A stretch of 64,000 nt of DNA from Xylophilus rhododendri (GTDB lineage Bacteria; Pseudomonadota; Gammaproteobacteria; Burkholderiales; Burkholderiaceae_C). The notes beneath the pieces are model-generated. The model had not been told where the DNA came from, did not search any database, and was given only the letters and a program-made list of their open reading frames with translations. The stretch is taken from the NCBI RefSeq assembly GCF_009906855.1, contig NZ_CP047650.1:3534001-3598000 (forward strand), read 5' to 3'. Positions 54,558 to 62,949 of the stretch are shown in pieces (position 1 is the stretch's first letter; every line of letters begins with the position of its first letter). The position numbers were made by a program, and so were the translations under genes.

Positions 54558-55651
54558 AGGCCAGCCTCCACACCGCGCGGCTGCACTACGGCAACGGCGT
54601 GGTGCTGCACACCGCGTCCTCCGGCAGCGTGGCGGAGCTGCACAGCCTGTACCTGCGGCTGGACGACGGCGAGCATGTAGCCGTGGGCGAGGTGCGCATC
54701 AACATCGCCTACCTCAACGGCTACAGCGCCGAGGAGGTGCTGCAGGCCGCCCTGGCCGCCGTGCAGGCGATCGATTGGGAGCGTTCGCCCGAGGTGCTGC
54801 TGGCTTCGATGTCCGCCTGGGCCGCGCCCTGGAGCATGCCGGTGCGCTGCCTGATCGACTGCGCGCTGCATGACATGGTGTCGCGCCGGGCCGCCCAGCC
54901 GCTGGCCGTCTGGCTGGGGCAGGGCGCCGCGGCGCCGCTGCGCTGGCACAGCAACCAGACCCTGTTCTGGTCGCCCTTCGAGGTCTTCATGGGCCAGGCC
55001 GAAGCCTATGTGGCACGCGGCTTCCGGGACCTGAAGGTGCGTGTGGCGGCCGGCGATTTCGCCGAGGACCTGCGCCGCCTGGGCGCCCTGCGCGACCGCT
55101 TCGGCGACACGGTGCACTTGGCCGCCGATGCCAATGCCCAGTGGAGCGCCGACGAAGCCCCCGCCCGCCTCGCGGCCCTGGCGCCCTTCGGCCTCGAATA
55201 CCTGGAGCAACCCATCGCCACCACCCGCCCGGCCGACATGGCCGCGCTGGCCGACCGCAGCCCCATGCCCCTGATGCTCGACGAGGGCATGGGCACGCAG
55301 GCCGACGTGGACGGCCTCTGCGCCCTGGGCCACGAACGCCTGTGGGCCCACCTCAAGCTGGTGAAGCTGGGCGGCATCGCCCCCACCGTGGCGGCCGCGC
55401 GCCGGCTGCAGGCCGCGGGCGTGGCCTGCATGGTCGGCCAGATGAACGAAGGCGCGGCGGCCACGGCGGCCGCGCTGCACACCAGCCGCGCGGTGGCGCC
55501 GCGTTTCGCCGAGCTGTACGGCGCCGACGGCCTGGCAGACGACCCGGTCTCCGGCATCTCCTACGGCCAGGGCGACCTGGCCGCCGCCGGCGCCACCGGC
55601 CTCGGCACCGAACTCGATATTTCCCTCACCCAGCATCTCTGGAGTTCCTGA
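54554..55651 (+). CDS. Enolase-superfamily (mandelate racemase/muconate lactonising subgroup) enzyme
   Basis: A 365-residue TIM-barrel enzyme with an N-terminal capping domain. Metal ligands: Asp192 (AADANAQW), Glu218 (EYLEQP), Asp243 (LMLDEG). The sixth-strand Lys is Lys268 (HLKLVKLGG). The second-strand motif is K161-x-R163 (DLKVRV) rather than the usual KxK, so the general acid/base pair may differ. Subgroup members include N-acylamino acid racemases, dipeptide epimerases and dehydratases; adjacency to an M20 deacylase favours racemisation or epimerisation of an N-substituted amino acid. GTG start, coupled to the M20 gene. Confidence 0.85.
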   Translation: MKASLHTARLHYGNGVVLHTASSGSVAELHSLYLRLDDGEHVAVGEVRINIAYLNGYSAEEVLQAALAAVQAIDWERSPEVLLASMSAWAAPWSMPVRCLIDCALHDMVSRRAAQPLAVWLGQGAAAPLRWHSNQTLFWSPFEVFMGQAEAYVARGFRDLKVRVAAGDFAEDLRRLGALRDRFGDTVHLAADANAQWSADEAPARLAALAPFGLEYLEQPIATTRPADMAALADRSPMPLMLDEGMGTQADVDGLCALGHERLWAHLKLVKLGGIAPTVAAARRLQAAGVACMVGQMNEGAAATAAALHTSRAVAPRFAELYGADGLADDPVSGISYGQGDLAAAGATGLGTELDISLTQHLWSS

Positions 55652-56833
55652 ATGAGCACAACACCCAGCATTCCCGCCAGCGTGGTCCCGGGCGGCGAAT
55701 CCGCCTTCAGCCGCGACGAATATGCCGAACGCGTGCGCCGCGCCCGGCTCAACCTGCAGCAGGCCGGCATCGACGTGATGGTCGTCACCGGCCCCGAGAA
55801 CATCTTCTATCTCACCGGCCAGCAGACGCCCGGCTACTACACCTTCCAGGCCCTGGTGCTGCCGGTGGAGGGCGATCCGGTCTTCGTGATCCGCCAGCTG
55901 GAGTACTTCAACTTCATCTCCAACACCTTCATCAGCGACGCGGCCATCTACACCGACGGCGACGAGCCGGTGGGCTTCCTGGTGGACGTGATCCAGCGCA
56001 AGGGCTGGGCCGGCAAACGCATCGCCATCGACAAGCGCGGCTGGTTCCTGCCGATCGCCGTGTACGAGGCGCTGCAGGGCAAGCTCGGCACCATCCACGA
56101 CGGCGCCGGTCTGGTCGAGAAACTGCGTGCGGTGAAGTCGCCCGCCGAGATCGCCAAGCTGGAAAAGGCCGCTTCCTACACCGACGCCGGCCTGCGCGCC
56201 GGCCAGGCCGCGGTGAAGGTGGGCGCCAGCGAGAACGACTTCGTCGCCGCCATGCTGCAGGCCGCCGTCGCCGCGGGTTCCGAGTACTTCGGCATGGAGC
56301 CCCTGGTTTCCTGCGGCCCGCGCAGCGGCATCCCGCACGGCACCTGGCGCCGCCGCAAGATCGCCCAGGGCGAGCCCGCCTTCCTGGAGATGGCCGCCAG
56401 CCACGACCGCTACCATGCCGCGCTGATGCGCTCGGCCTGGATCGGCCAGCCGCCGCAGGCCGCGATCGACATGGAGAAGGTCTGCCAGGACGCCCTGCAG
56501 GCCGCCCTCGACGCCCTGAAGCCCGGCGAACCCTGCGAGGCATCGCACAACGCCTGCCAGGCGGTGATCGACCGGGCAGGCTACACCGACGCCTTCAAGA
56601 AGCGCACCGGCTACTCGGTCGGCATCTCCTTCGCGCCGGACTGGGGCGAGGGTTCCATCCTCAGCCTGTACAAGGGCGTGACCACGCCGCTGCAGCCCGG
56701 CATGGCCTTCCACATCCCGCCGGCCCTGCGCATCTACGGCGAGTTCACGGTGGGCGTGAGCGAGACGGTGGTGATCACCGAGACCGGGTACCGGGTGCTG
56801 GGGACGGTGCCGCGGGAGATGTTGATTCTTTGA
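55652..56833 (+). CDS. M24-fold (pita-bread) hydrolase without canonical metal ligands
   Basis: A 393-residue protein of the Xaa-Pro aminopeptidase/creatinase fold. An N-terminal creatinase-like domain (residues 20-155, EYAERVRRARLNLQQAGIDV; GPENIFYLTGQQTPGYYTFQ) precedes the catalytic domain. His229 (SGIPHG) is kept, but the paired Asp ligands are replaced by LEMAASHDRYHAALMRS (246-261), the usual GHGIG His is Tyr321 (GYSVGIS), and only His354 and Glu371 recall the last ligands. This pattern resembles metal-independent creatinase and ectoine hydrolase (DoeA/EutD), so it likely cleaves a C-N bond in a small ring or amidine rather than peptides. Its ATG directly follows the enolase gene stop. 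Confidence 0.85.
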   Translation: MSTTPSIPASVVPGGESAFSRDEYAERVRRARLNLQQAGIDVMVVTGPENIFYLTGQQTPGYYTFQALVLPVEGDPVFVIRQLEYFNFISNTFISDAAIYTDGDEPVGFLVDVIQRKGWAGKRIAIDKRGWFLPIAVYEALQGKLGTIHDGAGLVEKLRAVKSPAEIAKLEKAASYTDAGLRAGQAAVKVGASENDFVAAMLQAAVAAGSEYFGMEPLVSCGPRSGIPHGTWRRRKIAQGEPAFLEMAASHDRYHAALMRSAWIGQPPQAAIDMEKVCQDALQAALDALKPGEPCEASHNACQAVIDRAGYTDAFKKRTGYSVGISFAPDWGEGSILSLYKGVTTPLQPGMAFHIPPALRIYGEFTVGVSETVVITETGYRVLGTVPREMLIL

Positions 56834-56915
56834 ACGTCACGTGCCGGCCCGCCGCAGGGTCGGACGCGATGTTTTCGCGGCTGGCGGACGCCGGCCGCCT
56901 CCCTGAAAATCCCGT

Positions 56916-56935
56916 CTTTGTTCGAAACGACAAAG
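56916..56935. promoter_or_regulatory. Small dyad upstream of the HigA-like gene
   Basis: CTTTGT, eight bases, ACAAAG, ending 9 bp before the start codon. It is a candidate autoregulatory site overlapping the ribosome-binding region (GAGGCAGGGA). Confidence 0.4.
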
Positions 56936-56944
56936 AGGCAGGGA

Positions 56945-57385
56945 ATGAAGCTTGGTGACATTGCCCCGACGTGGATGGCCTTCCACGAGTCGTCCGGTCT
57001 TGGCCGTCCCATCCAGACGGAAGACCAGTACGAGACGCTGCTTGCAGTGGCGGCTGAACTTATGGATGCGCTGGTGCAGGACGACGCCGGCCCCCTCGGC
57101 GGGCTGGTGGAACTGGTGGCGAAACGCATCCAGGCGTACGAAGCGCGTGTGCACCCCTGGCCCAACGGCGCCACGCCGGCCCAGGTGCTGGAGTTCCTCA
57201 TGGACCAGCATGGACTCAAGCAGGGAGATCTGCCGGAGATCGGCTCCCAGGGCGTGGTCTCGGAGATCCTGCGGGGCAAACGCGATCTGAACGTGCGCCA
57301 GATCGCCCGGCTGGCCGAGCGCTTCCATGTCAGCCCTGCCAGCTTCTTTCCCGAAGCCAGCGCGGCGCATCTCGAAGCCGCCTGA
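56945..57385 (+). CDS. HigA-type (COG5499) helix-turn-helix protein without an adjacent toxin
   Basis: A 146-residue protein. Residues 1-75 form an all-helical lead (QYETLLAVAAELMDALVQDD, GLVELVAKRIQAYEARVHPW). An XRE-like helix-turn-helix follows: ATPAQVLEFLMDQHGLKQGD, GSQGVVSEILRGKRDLNVRQ, IARLAERFHVSPASFFP. This layout is that of HigA-type antitoxins that usually follow a RelE-like HigB gene. The 111 bp upstream contain no toxin gene. It lies between two catabolic operons and converges with the amidohydrolase gene, 4 bp apart. It may be a stray antitoxin or a local regulator. Confidence 0.82.
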   Translation: MKLGDIAPTWMAFHESSGLGRPIQTEDQYETLLAVAAELMDALVQDDAGPLGGLVELVAKRIQAYEARVHPWPNGATPAQVLEFLMDQHGLKQGDLPEIGSQGVVSEILRGKRDLNVRQIARLAERFHVSPASFFPEASAAHLEAA

Positions 57386-57389
57386 GCGT

Positions 57390-58190
57390 CTAGGCCTTGC
57401 CCAGCGCCCCGAACGCCGCACGCACCATGGCCTCGACCGTCGGCTGCACCCGGCTGGCGCGGTCTTCGCGCCAGGCGAAGGGCGCGGTCTCGTCCATGTA
57501 GAGGCTCTGGCACATCTCCAGCTGCACCGTGTGCACGCCCTCCTGCGGCCGGCCGTAGTGGCGGGTGATGAACCCGCCCTTGAAACGCGCGTCGGCGGCC
57601 CAGGTGAAGGGGCTGGCCGAGGTGGCGGCGACCACGGCTTCGCGCATCTGCGGTGCGCACGAGCGGCCATCGAAGGTGCCCACGTTCAGGCCCGGCAGCT
57701 CGCCCGGGAAGAGGCGCGGCAGCACGCTGGCGATGGAGTGGGCTTCCCACACCAGCACCTGGCCGTGCGCGGCCTTCAGGCGGTCGATCTCGGCCTGCAG
57801 GGCCTGGTGATAGGGCAGCCAGTAGTCGGCCACGCGGCGGGCCGTCTCGGCGGCGTCGGGCGGGGCGAAGCCCTCGGCGTAGATGGGCTCGCCGCGGAAG
57901 GTCTCCGCCGGGCACAGGCCGGTGGTGGTCTGGCCGGGGTAGAGGCTCTCGCCGTTGCTCGGGCGGTTCAGGTCGATCACATAGCGCGAGTAGTTGGCGC
58001 GCAGCATCGAGCCGCCCATCTTCAGGGCGAAGTCGTAGAGGCGGGCCAGGTGCCAGTCGGTGTCGGCCACCAGGCGCGCGGCGGGGGTCATGCGCGCGGC
58101 GAAGGTTTCTGGCAGGTATTCGCCGCCGTGCGGGATGGAAACCAGCAGGGGCACCGTGCCCTGGACGAGGGTCGAGATCTCAGGCGTCAT
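57390..58190 (-). CDS. N-formylglutamate amidohydrolase family protein
   Basis: A 266-residue zinc-type amidohydrolase. It shows LLVSIPHGGEYLPETFAARM (metal His/Glu), VADTDWHLARLYDFA (Asp/His), VLVWEAHSIASVLPRLFPGE (His) and GGFITRHYGRPQEGVHTVQLEM, the HutG/DUF2817-like pattern. N-formylglutamate deformylase is the last step of one histidine pathway, but no other hut gene is here, so it may hydrolyse another N-acyl amino acid. It lies 10 bp downstream of the dehydrogenase and is the last gene of the transporter operon. The ATG at 58190 (MTPEISTLVQG) is preferred over longer in-frame starts. Confidence 0.88.
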   Translation of the reverse strand: MTPEISTLVQGTVPLLVSIPHGGEYLPETFAARMTPAARLVADTDWHLARLYDFALKMGGSMLRANYSRYVIDLNRPSNGESLYPGQTTTGLCPAETFRGEPIYAEGFAPPDAAETARRVADYWLPYHQALQAEIDRLKAAHGQVLVWEAHSIASVLPRLFPGELPGLNVGTFDGRSCAPQMREAVVAATSASPFTWAADARFKGGFITRHYGRPQEGVHTVQLEMCQSLYMDETAPFAWREDRASRVQPTVEAMVRAAFGALGKA

Positions 58191-58200
58191 GGAACAAGCG

Positions 58201-59202
58201 TCATGGAACGAGCAAAGGGGAGGAGTAGACAACAGGCCAGCGCCGCGCGTCCCAGACCTCGGGCCGCACCATGTCCGGCGGCGCCTGGCCGGCCAGGGCG
58301 GCGATGACCTGCCGCACGCAGCGGGTGGCGGTGGCCTGCAGCGCCTGCTGGGTGGAGCCGGCCACATGCGGGGTCAGCACCAGGTTGGGCAATGCGGCGA
58401 GTTCGGTGTCGACGGGGAAGGGCTCGGTCTCGAACACATCCAGGCCGGCGCCGAAGATGCGGCCCTCGCGCAGGGCTTCGGCCAAAGCGGCCTGATCGAT
58501 CAGGCCGCCGCGCGAGGTGTTGACCACGATGGCGGTCGGCTTCATGCGGCGCAGCGCGGCGGCGTCGAGCATGTGGCGGGTGTCGGGGCGCAGCGGGCGG
58601 TGCAGCGAGACCACGTCGGCGGCCTCCAGCAGCGCTTCCAGCGAGGGCGCGGCGATCACGCCGGCGGCGGCCAGCTCGGCCTTGTCGGCACGGGGCGACC
58701 ACACCATCACCCGCATGCCCAGCCCGCCTGCGGCCATGGCCGCCAGCAGCTTGCCACTGTGGCCGAAACCGACGATGCCCAGCGTGGCGCCGCTCAGCGA
58801 CAGCAGCGGCTGCGAGAACTTGAAGGCCCAGTCGCCGGCCCGGGTGGCGCGGTCGGCGGCCGAGGACTGGCGGGCCGTGGCCAGCATCAGCATCAGCGCG
58901 TGCTCGGCCACCGCCTGGCTGTTGGAGCCGGGTGTGCAGGTGACCGGAATGCCCAGGCGCGAGGCATGGGCCACGTCGATGCGGTCGGAGCCGCTGCCGT
59001 GGTTGACGATGATGGCCAGGCGGGGCGCCAGGTCCATCAGCTCGGCGGTGAGGCCGTCGCGCACGATGGCGGCGTCGGCTTCGACAATCTCCTCGCGCAG
59101 GGCTTGCGGGTTCTTGGGCTGGCGCACGGTGAAGCCGGCGGCCTGCAGCAGCTCGGCACCGATCGGATGGATCGGGTGGTTGATCAGGCAGACAGCGCTC
59201 AC
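58201..59202 (-). CDS. D-2-hydroxyacid dehydrogenase
   Basis: A 333-residue NAD-dependent enzyme. The substrate domain begins VCLINHPIHPIGAELLQAAG; the NAD motif is LGIVGFGHSGKLLAAMAAGG; the catalytic Arg lies in AIVVNTSRGGLIDQAALAEA, then Glu (DVFETEPFP) and His (NLVLTPHVAGSTQQ). Active-site residues look complete. The start is GTG, overlapping the TGA of the M20 gene (GTGA). The substrate is probably a 2-hydroxy or 2-oxo acid made from the amino acid released by the amidohydrolases; this is inference. Confidence 0.9.
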   Translation of the reverse strand: MSAVCLINHPIHPIGAELLQAAGFTVRQPKNPQALREEIVEADAAIVRDGLTAELMDLAPRLAIIVNHGSGSDRIDVAHASRLGIPVTCTPGSNSQAVAEHALMLMLATARQSSAADRATRAGDWAFKFSQPLLSLSGATLGIVGFGHSGKLLAAMAAGGLGMRVMVWSPRADKAELAAAGVIAAPSLEALLEAADVVSLHRPLRPDTRHMLDAAALRRMKPTAIVVNTSRGGLIDQAALAEALREGRIFGAGLDVFETEPFPVDTELAALPNLVLTPHVAGSTQQALQATATRCVRQVIAALAGQAPPDMVRPEVWDARRWPVVYSSPLLVP

Positions 59203-60458
59203 GCCAAGCCTCCTGCGCGTCGCGCCAGCACGGCGCCCAGCACGGCGCAGCCGGCGGCGAAATCGTTCATCGTCATGGTTTCCTCAGGGTTGTGGCTGCC
59301 GTTGGCGTTACGCACGAACAGCATGGCCGATGCCACTCCGGCATTGGCGAAGGTGGCGGTATCGTGGCCGGCGCCGCTGGGCAGGGCCGGGGCGGCCAGG
59401 CCTTGCAGGGCGGCGGCCTCGGTCAGGGCCTGGCGCAGCGCGTCGTCCATCACGGCGGGCTCGCTGCCGCTGACGGGGCCGAAGTCGAAGACCACGCCGC
59501 TGGCGTTCCGCGCGGCCCGCTTCAGGCGGCGGTCCATCTCGGCCAGGGTGGCGTGGCTGCGCGAGCGGATGTCGATGCAGAAATCGACCTGGCCGGCGAC
59601 CTTGCTCAGATCGGACTGGTGCGGGTCGGTTTCGACCCGGCCGAAGGTCAGCGTCAGCTCGTGGCCCTGGGCTTCCATCTCGGCCCAGTCCTGCTGGCTG
59701 CGCTGCACCAGCGCGGCGAAGGCGACGACCGCGTCCTGGCGGTAGAGGCGCGGCGTGGCGCCGGAATGGCCGTAGCGGCCGACGGCCCGCGCGGCGCGAT
59801 AGCGCAGGCTGCCGCAGATGCCGGTGACGATGCCCAGCACGTCGCCCTGGCCGAGCAGGACCGGGCCTTGCTCGATATGCAGTTCGATGAAGCAGTCGAT
59901 GGTGTCCGCTGTCAGCTGGGCCTCGCCGCGCGCCAGGGCCTGCGGCTGGCCGCCGAGTTCCGTCAGATGCTCGCCCAGCGTGCGGCCGGTGTCGAAGCGG
60001 CGGGCTTCCAAAGCCTCGGGGCCGAGTTTTCCGAAGGCCGCCTTGCTGCCGATATAGGAGACCGGAAACCAGGCGCTTTCCTCGGCACGCACGGCCATCA
60101 CCGTCACGTCGCGCCCAGGCTGCACGCCGGCCGCCACCCAGCCGGCCAGCACCGACAGGCCGGCCACCACGCCGGCCGCGCCGTCGTAGTTGCCGCCCAC
60201 CGGCACCGAGTCCAGATGCGATCCGGTCATCACCACCGGCAGCCCGCGTTCGCGGCCGGGGAGGGTGAGATAGAGGTTGAGGGCCGCATCGGTGCGCACC
60301 TCCAGGCCCAGCCGCCGGGCCTCGGCAGCAAGCAGGTCATGTGCACGCTGCTCGCCCGCCCCGTAGGTATCGCGGGTCACGCCGTCCTGGTCGGCGTTGT
60401 CCTGGCGCAGCCGCTCGAAGAGCCTGGCGGCCAGCGCCATGTCGGGAGCCACCGTCAT
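59199..60458 (-). CDS. M20-family amidohydrolase (allantoate/N-carbamoyl-L-amino acid hydrolase type)
   Basis: A 419-residue binuclear-metal enzyme. It shows MTGSHLDSVPVGGNYDGAAG (His, Asp), VRAEESAWFPVSYIGS (Glu pair), CFIELHIEQGPVLLGQGDVL (His), and near the end GAGHDTATFANAG and GSHNPEETMTMNDF (His). This is the layout of allantoate amidohydrolase, ureidoglycolate hydrolase and N-carbamoyl-L-amino acid hydrolase; I cannot pick one. Its ATG overlaps the ABC ATPase stop (ATGA). It presumably acts on what the transporter imports. Confidence 0.9.
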   Translation of the reverse strand: MTVAPDMALAARLFERLRQDNADQDGVTRDTYGAGEQRAHDLLAAEARRLGLEVRTDAALNLYLTLPGRERGLPVVMTGSHLDSVPVGGNYDGAAGVVAGLSVLAGWVAAGVQPGRDVTVMAVRAEESAWFPVSYIGSKAAFGKLGPEALEARRFDTGRTLGEHLTELGGQPQALARGEAQLTADTIDCFIELHIEQGPVLLGQGDVLGIVTGICGSLRYRAARAVGRYGHSGATPRLYRQDAVVAFAALVQRSQQDWAEMEAQGHELTLTFGRVETDPHQSDLSKVAGQVDFCIDIRSRSHATLAEMDRRLKRAARNASGVVFDFGPVSGSEPAVMDDALRQALTEAAALQGLAAPALPSGAGHDTATFANAGVASAMLFVRNANGSHNPEETMTMNDFAAGCAVLGAVLARRAGGLA

Positions 60459-62098
60459 GCCAGCACCGCCTGGGACGGATCCCATTCCCGCCCGGGCATG
60501 GCAGCGATCAGCGCGCGGGTGTATTCGTGCCGGGGCGCATCGAAGATCTGCCCCGGCGGGCCTTGCTCCACCACCTGGCCGCGGTGCATCACCAGCAGTT
60601 CGTCGCAGATCTGCGCGGCCACCCGCAGGTCGTGGGTGATAAAGATCAGCGCGATCTGCAGCCGATGCTGCACCTCGCGCAGCAGCTTCAAGACCTGGGC
60701 CTGCACCGACACGTCGAGGGCGGAAACGGATTCATCGGCCACGATCAGCTGCGGCTCCATGGCCAGCGCCCGGGCGATGCCCACCCGCTGGCGCTGGCCG
60801 CCGGAGAACTCGCCCGGATAACGGTCGAAGGCCGACACGTCCAGCTCCACCAGCTGCAGCAGCTCGCGCGCCCGGGCCTCGGCCTTTGCGCGCGGCACGC
60901 CGGCGGCCATGGGGCCGTCGCAGAGGATGCGACCCACGGTCTGGCGGGGGTTGAGCGATGCGAAAGGGTCCTGGAAGATCATCTGGATCTTGGCGCGTTT
61001 GGGGCGGAACTCGGTCTCGCTCAAGGGTGCGATGTCCTCGCCTTCGAAGAGCATGCGGCCGCCGTCGATGCCGGTGAGCTTGAGCAGGCATTTGCCGATG
61101 GTGGATTTGCCCGAGCCCGATTCTCCGACGATGCCCAGGGTCTGGCCGCGGCGCACCGAGAAACTCACGCCGTCCACCGCCCGCACCGCCCGCTTCTTGC
61201 GGAACAGGCCGCCGCCGCTGGCATAGGTCTTGGCCAGCTTCTCCACTTCCAGGATGGGCTTGCCGCGCAGGGCGGCGCTGTCGCCGTGCTGGGCGCGTTG
61301 ATGCGGCACGGCGGCGATCAGGCGGCGGGTGTAGGGGTGCTGCGGGCGGTTCAAGACCTGCTCGGCCGTGCCTTGCTCCACCAGCACGCCTTTTTCCATC
61401 ACCGCCACCCGGTCGGCGATCTCGGCCACCACACCGAAATCGTGGGTGACGAACATCACGCCCATGCCCTTCTCGCGCTGGATGCGGGCGATCAGGGCCA
61501 GGATCTGGGCCTGCGTGGTCACGTCGAGCGCGGTGGTGGGCTCGTCGGCGATCAGCAGGCGCGGCTCCAGCGCCAGGGCCATGGCGATCATCACCCGCTG
61601 GCGCTGGCCGCCCGACAGGCGAAACGGCCAGGCATTGCGCAGCGTGGCCGGGTCGGGCAGGCCGACGAAGTCCAGCAGCTCCAGCACACGCTGCTCGCGC
61701 GCCGGGCCGGGGTAGGCGCCATGCACCCGCATCACCTCGGCGATCTGCTCGCCCACGGTCAGCAGCGGGTTCAGGGCCGACAGCGGCTCCTGGAAGATCA
61801 TGGCCATGTCGCGGCCGCGCATTTCGCGCAGGGTGTCTTCGGGGAGCTTCAGCAGGTCGCGGCCTTCGAGCAGGATCTCGCCGGCCTCGGGCTGCAGGTA
61901 GGGCGGCAGCAGGCCCATGATGGCGTTGGCGCTCATCGACTTGCCGGAGCCGGATTCGCCGACGATGCAGACGATCTCGCCGGCATGGATGTCGACGCTG
62001 ATGCCGCGCACCGCATGGCTGCGGTCGCCGCCGCGGGGCAGGGCGATGCTGAGATCGCGGATGGACAGCAGGGGAGTCTTGGTGGAGGAGTCGCTCAT
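60455..62098 (-). CDS. Oligopeptide-type ABC transporter, fused double ATPase (DppDF/GsiA-like)
   Basis: A 547-residue protein with two complete nucleotide-binding domains. First: Walker A GESGSGKSMSANAIMGLL, signature LSGGQRQRVMIAMALA, Walker B LLIADEPTTALDV. Second: GESGSGKSTIGKCLLKLTG, FSGGQRQRVGIARALA, LIVADESVSALDV. Each half ends with the peptide-transporter C-terminal motif (for example QHPYTRRLIAAVP; RHEYTRALIAAMPG). The fusion replaces separate DppD and DppF. One bp separates it from the permease stop. Substrates of the class include di- and oligopeptides, glutathione and opines. Confidence 0.94.
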   Translation of the reverse strand: MSDSSTKTPLLSIRDLSIALPRGGDRSHAVRGISVDIHAGEIVCIVGESGSGKSMSANAIMGLLPPYLQPEAGEILLEGRDLLKLPEDTLREMRGRDMAMIFQEPLSALNPLLTVGEQIAEVMRVHGAYPGPAREQRVLELLDFVGLPDPATLRNAWPFRLSGGQRQRVMIAMALALEPRLLIADEPTTALDVTTQAQILALIARIQREKGMGVMFVTHDFGVVAEIADRVAVMEKGVLVEQGTAEQVLNRPQHPYTRRLIAAVPHQRAQHGDSAALRGKPILEVEKLAKTYASGGGLFRKKRAVRAVDGVSFSVRRGQTLGIVGESGSGKSTIGKCLLKLTGIDGGRMLFEGEDIAPLSETEFRPKRAKIQMIFQDPFASLNPRQTVGRILCDGPMAAGVPRAKAEARARELLQLVELDVSAFDRYPGEFSGGQRQRVGIARALAMEPQLIVADESVSALDVSVQAQVLKLLREVQHRLQIALIFITHDLRVAAQICDELLVMHRGQVVEQGPPGQIFDAPRHEYTRALIAAMPGREWDPSQAVLA

Positions 62099-62099
62099 G

Positions 62100-62939
62100 T
62101 CAGTCCCCGCGCTTGCGCAGTTGCGGGTTGAGGGCGTCGTTGAGCCCCTCGCCGATCAGGTTGATGGCCAGCACCGTCACCATGATCGCCAGGCCGGGCC
62201 ACAGGCTCATCCAGGGCGCCTCGCGCAGCATGGTGCGGGAGGCGCCGATCATGAAGCCCCAGCTCATCATGTTGCGGTCGCCCAGGCCCAGGAAGGACAT
62301 GGACGATTCGGTGAGGATGGCGGTCGCCGTCATCAGCGAGGCGGTCACGATGATGGGCGAGGCGGCGTTGGGCAGGATCTGGGTGAGGATGATGCGGCCC
62401 GGCGTCTGGCCGATGACGATGGCGGCCTGCACGAACTCGCGCTGCTTCAGGGTCATGAACTCGCTGCGCACCAGGCGCGCCACCGGCGGCCAGGAGACCA
62501 TGGAGATCGCCCCCACGATCGAATAGATGGTGGGCTTGAAGATGGCGACCAGCACCAGGGCCATGGCCAGCTGCGGGATGGTCTGGAAGAACTCGGTGCC
62601 GCGCATCAGCAGGTCGTCGGTGCGGCCGCCGTGGTAGCCGGCGAGCGCCCCCACCAGGATGCCGAAGAGCACGGCCACGGCGGTCGAGACCACGCCGATC
62701 ATCAGCGACACCCGCGCGCCGTAGAGCAGGCCGGCGGCGATGTCGCGGCCCAGCATGTCGGTACCCAGCGGGTAGTCGTGGTCGGTGAAGGGTTTGATGA
62801 GGGGATCGGCCACCATCGACCAGGGCGACTCCTCGAAGAAGAAGGAGGCGCAGGCGCCGGCCAGGATCACGATCAGCAGCAGGGCCAGGCCCAGCACCGC
62901 GCCGCGGTTGGCGGCATAGCGCCGCAGGAACTTTTTCAT
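62100..62939 (-). CDS. Oligopeptide-type ABC transporter permease (DppC-like)
   Basis: A 279-residue inner-membrane permease. TM1 is AVLGLALLLIVILAGACASF, followed by a periplasmic loop with DHDYPLGTDMLGRDIAAGLLY (the conserved LGTDxxGRD motif of DppC). The EAA loop is VIGQTPGRIILTQILPNAAS. The C-terminus LAINLIGEGLNDALNPQLRK is typical. It is 10 bp from the DppB-like gene. Confidence 0.95.
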   Translation of the reverse strand: MKKFLRRYAANRGAVLGLALLLIVILAGACASFFFEESPWSMVADPLIKPFTDHDYPLGTDMLGRDIAAGLLYGARVSLMIGVVSTAVAVLFGILVGALAGYHGGRTDDLLMRGTEFFQTIPQLAMALVLVAIFKPTIYSIVGAISMVSWPPVARLVRSEFMTLKQREFVQAAIVIGQTPGRIILTQILPNAASPIIVTASLMTATAILTESSMSFLGLGDRNMMSWGFMIGASRTMLREAPWMSLWPGLAIMVTVLAINLIGEGLNDALNPQLRKRGD

Positions 62940-62949
62940 ATCGCTTCTT

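Noticed and set aside
56834..56944. HigB-type toxin gene before the HigA-like gene
   Set aside because: Only a 29-codon open frame exists there, without toxin features.
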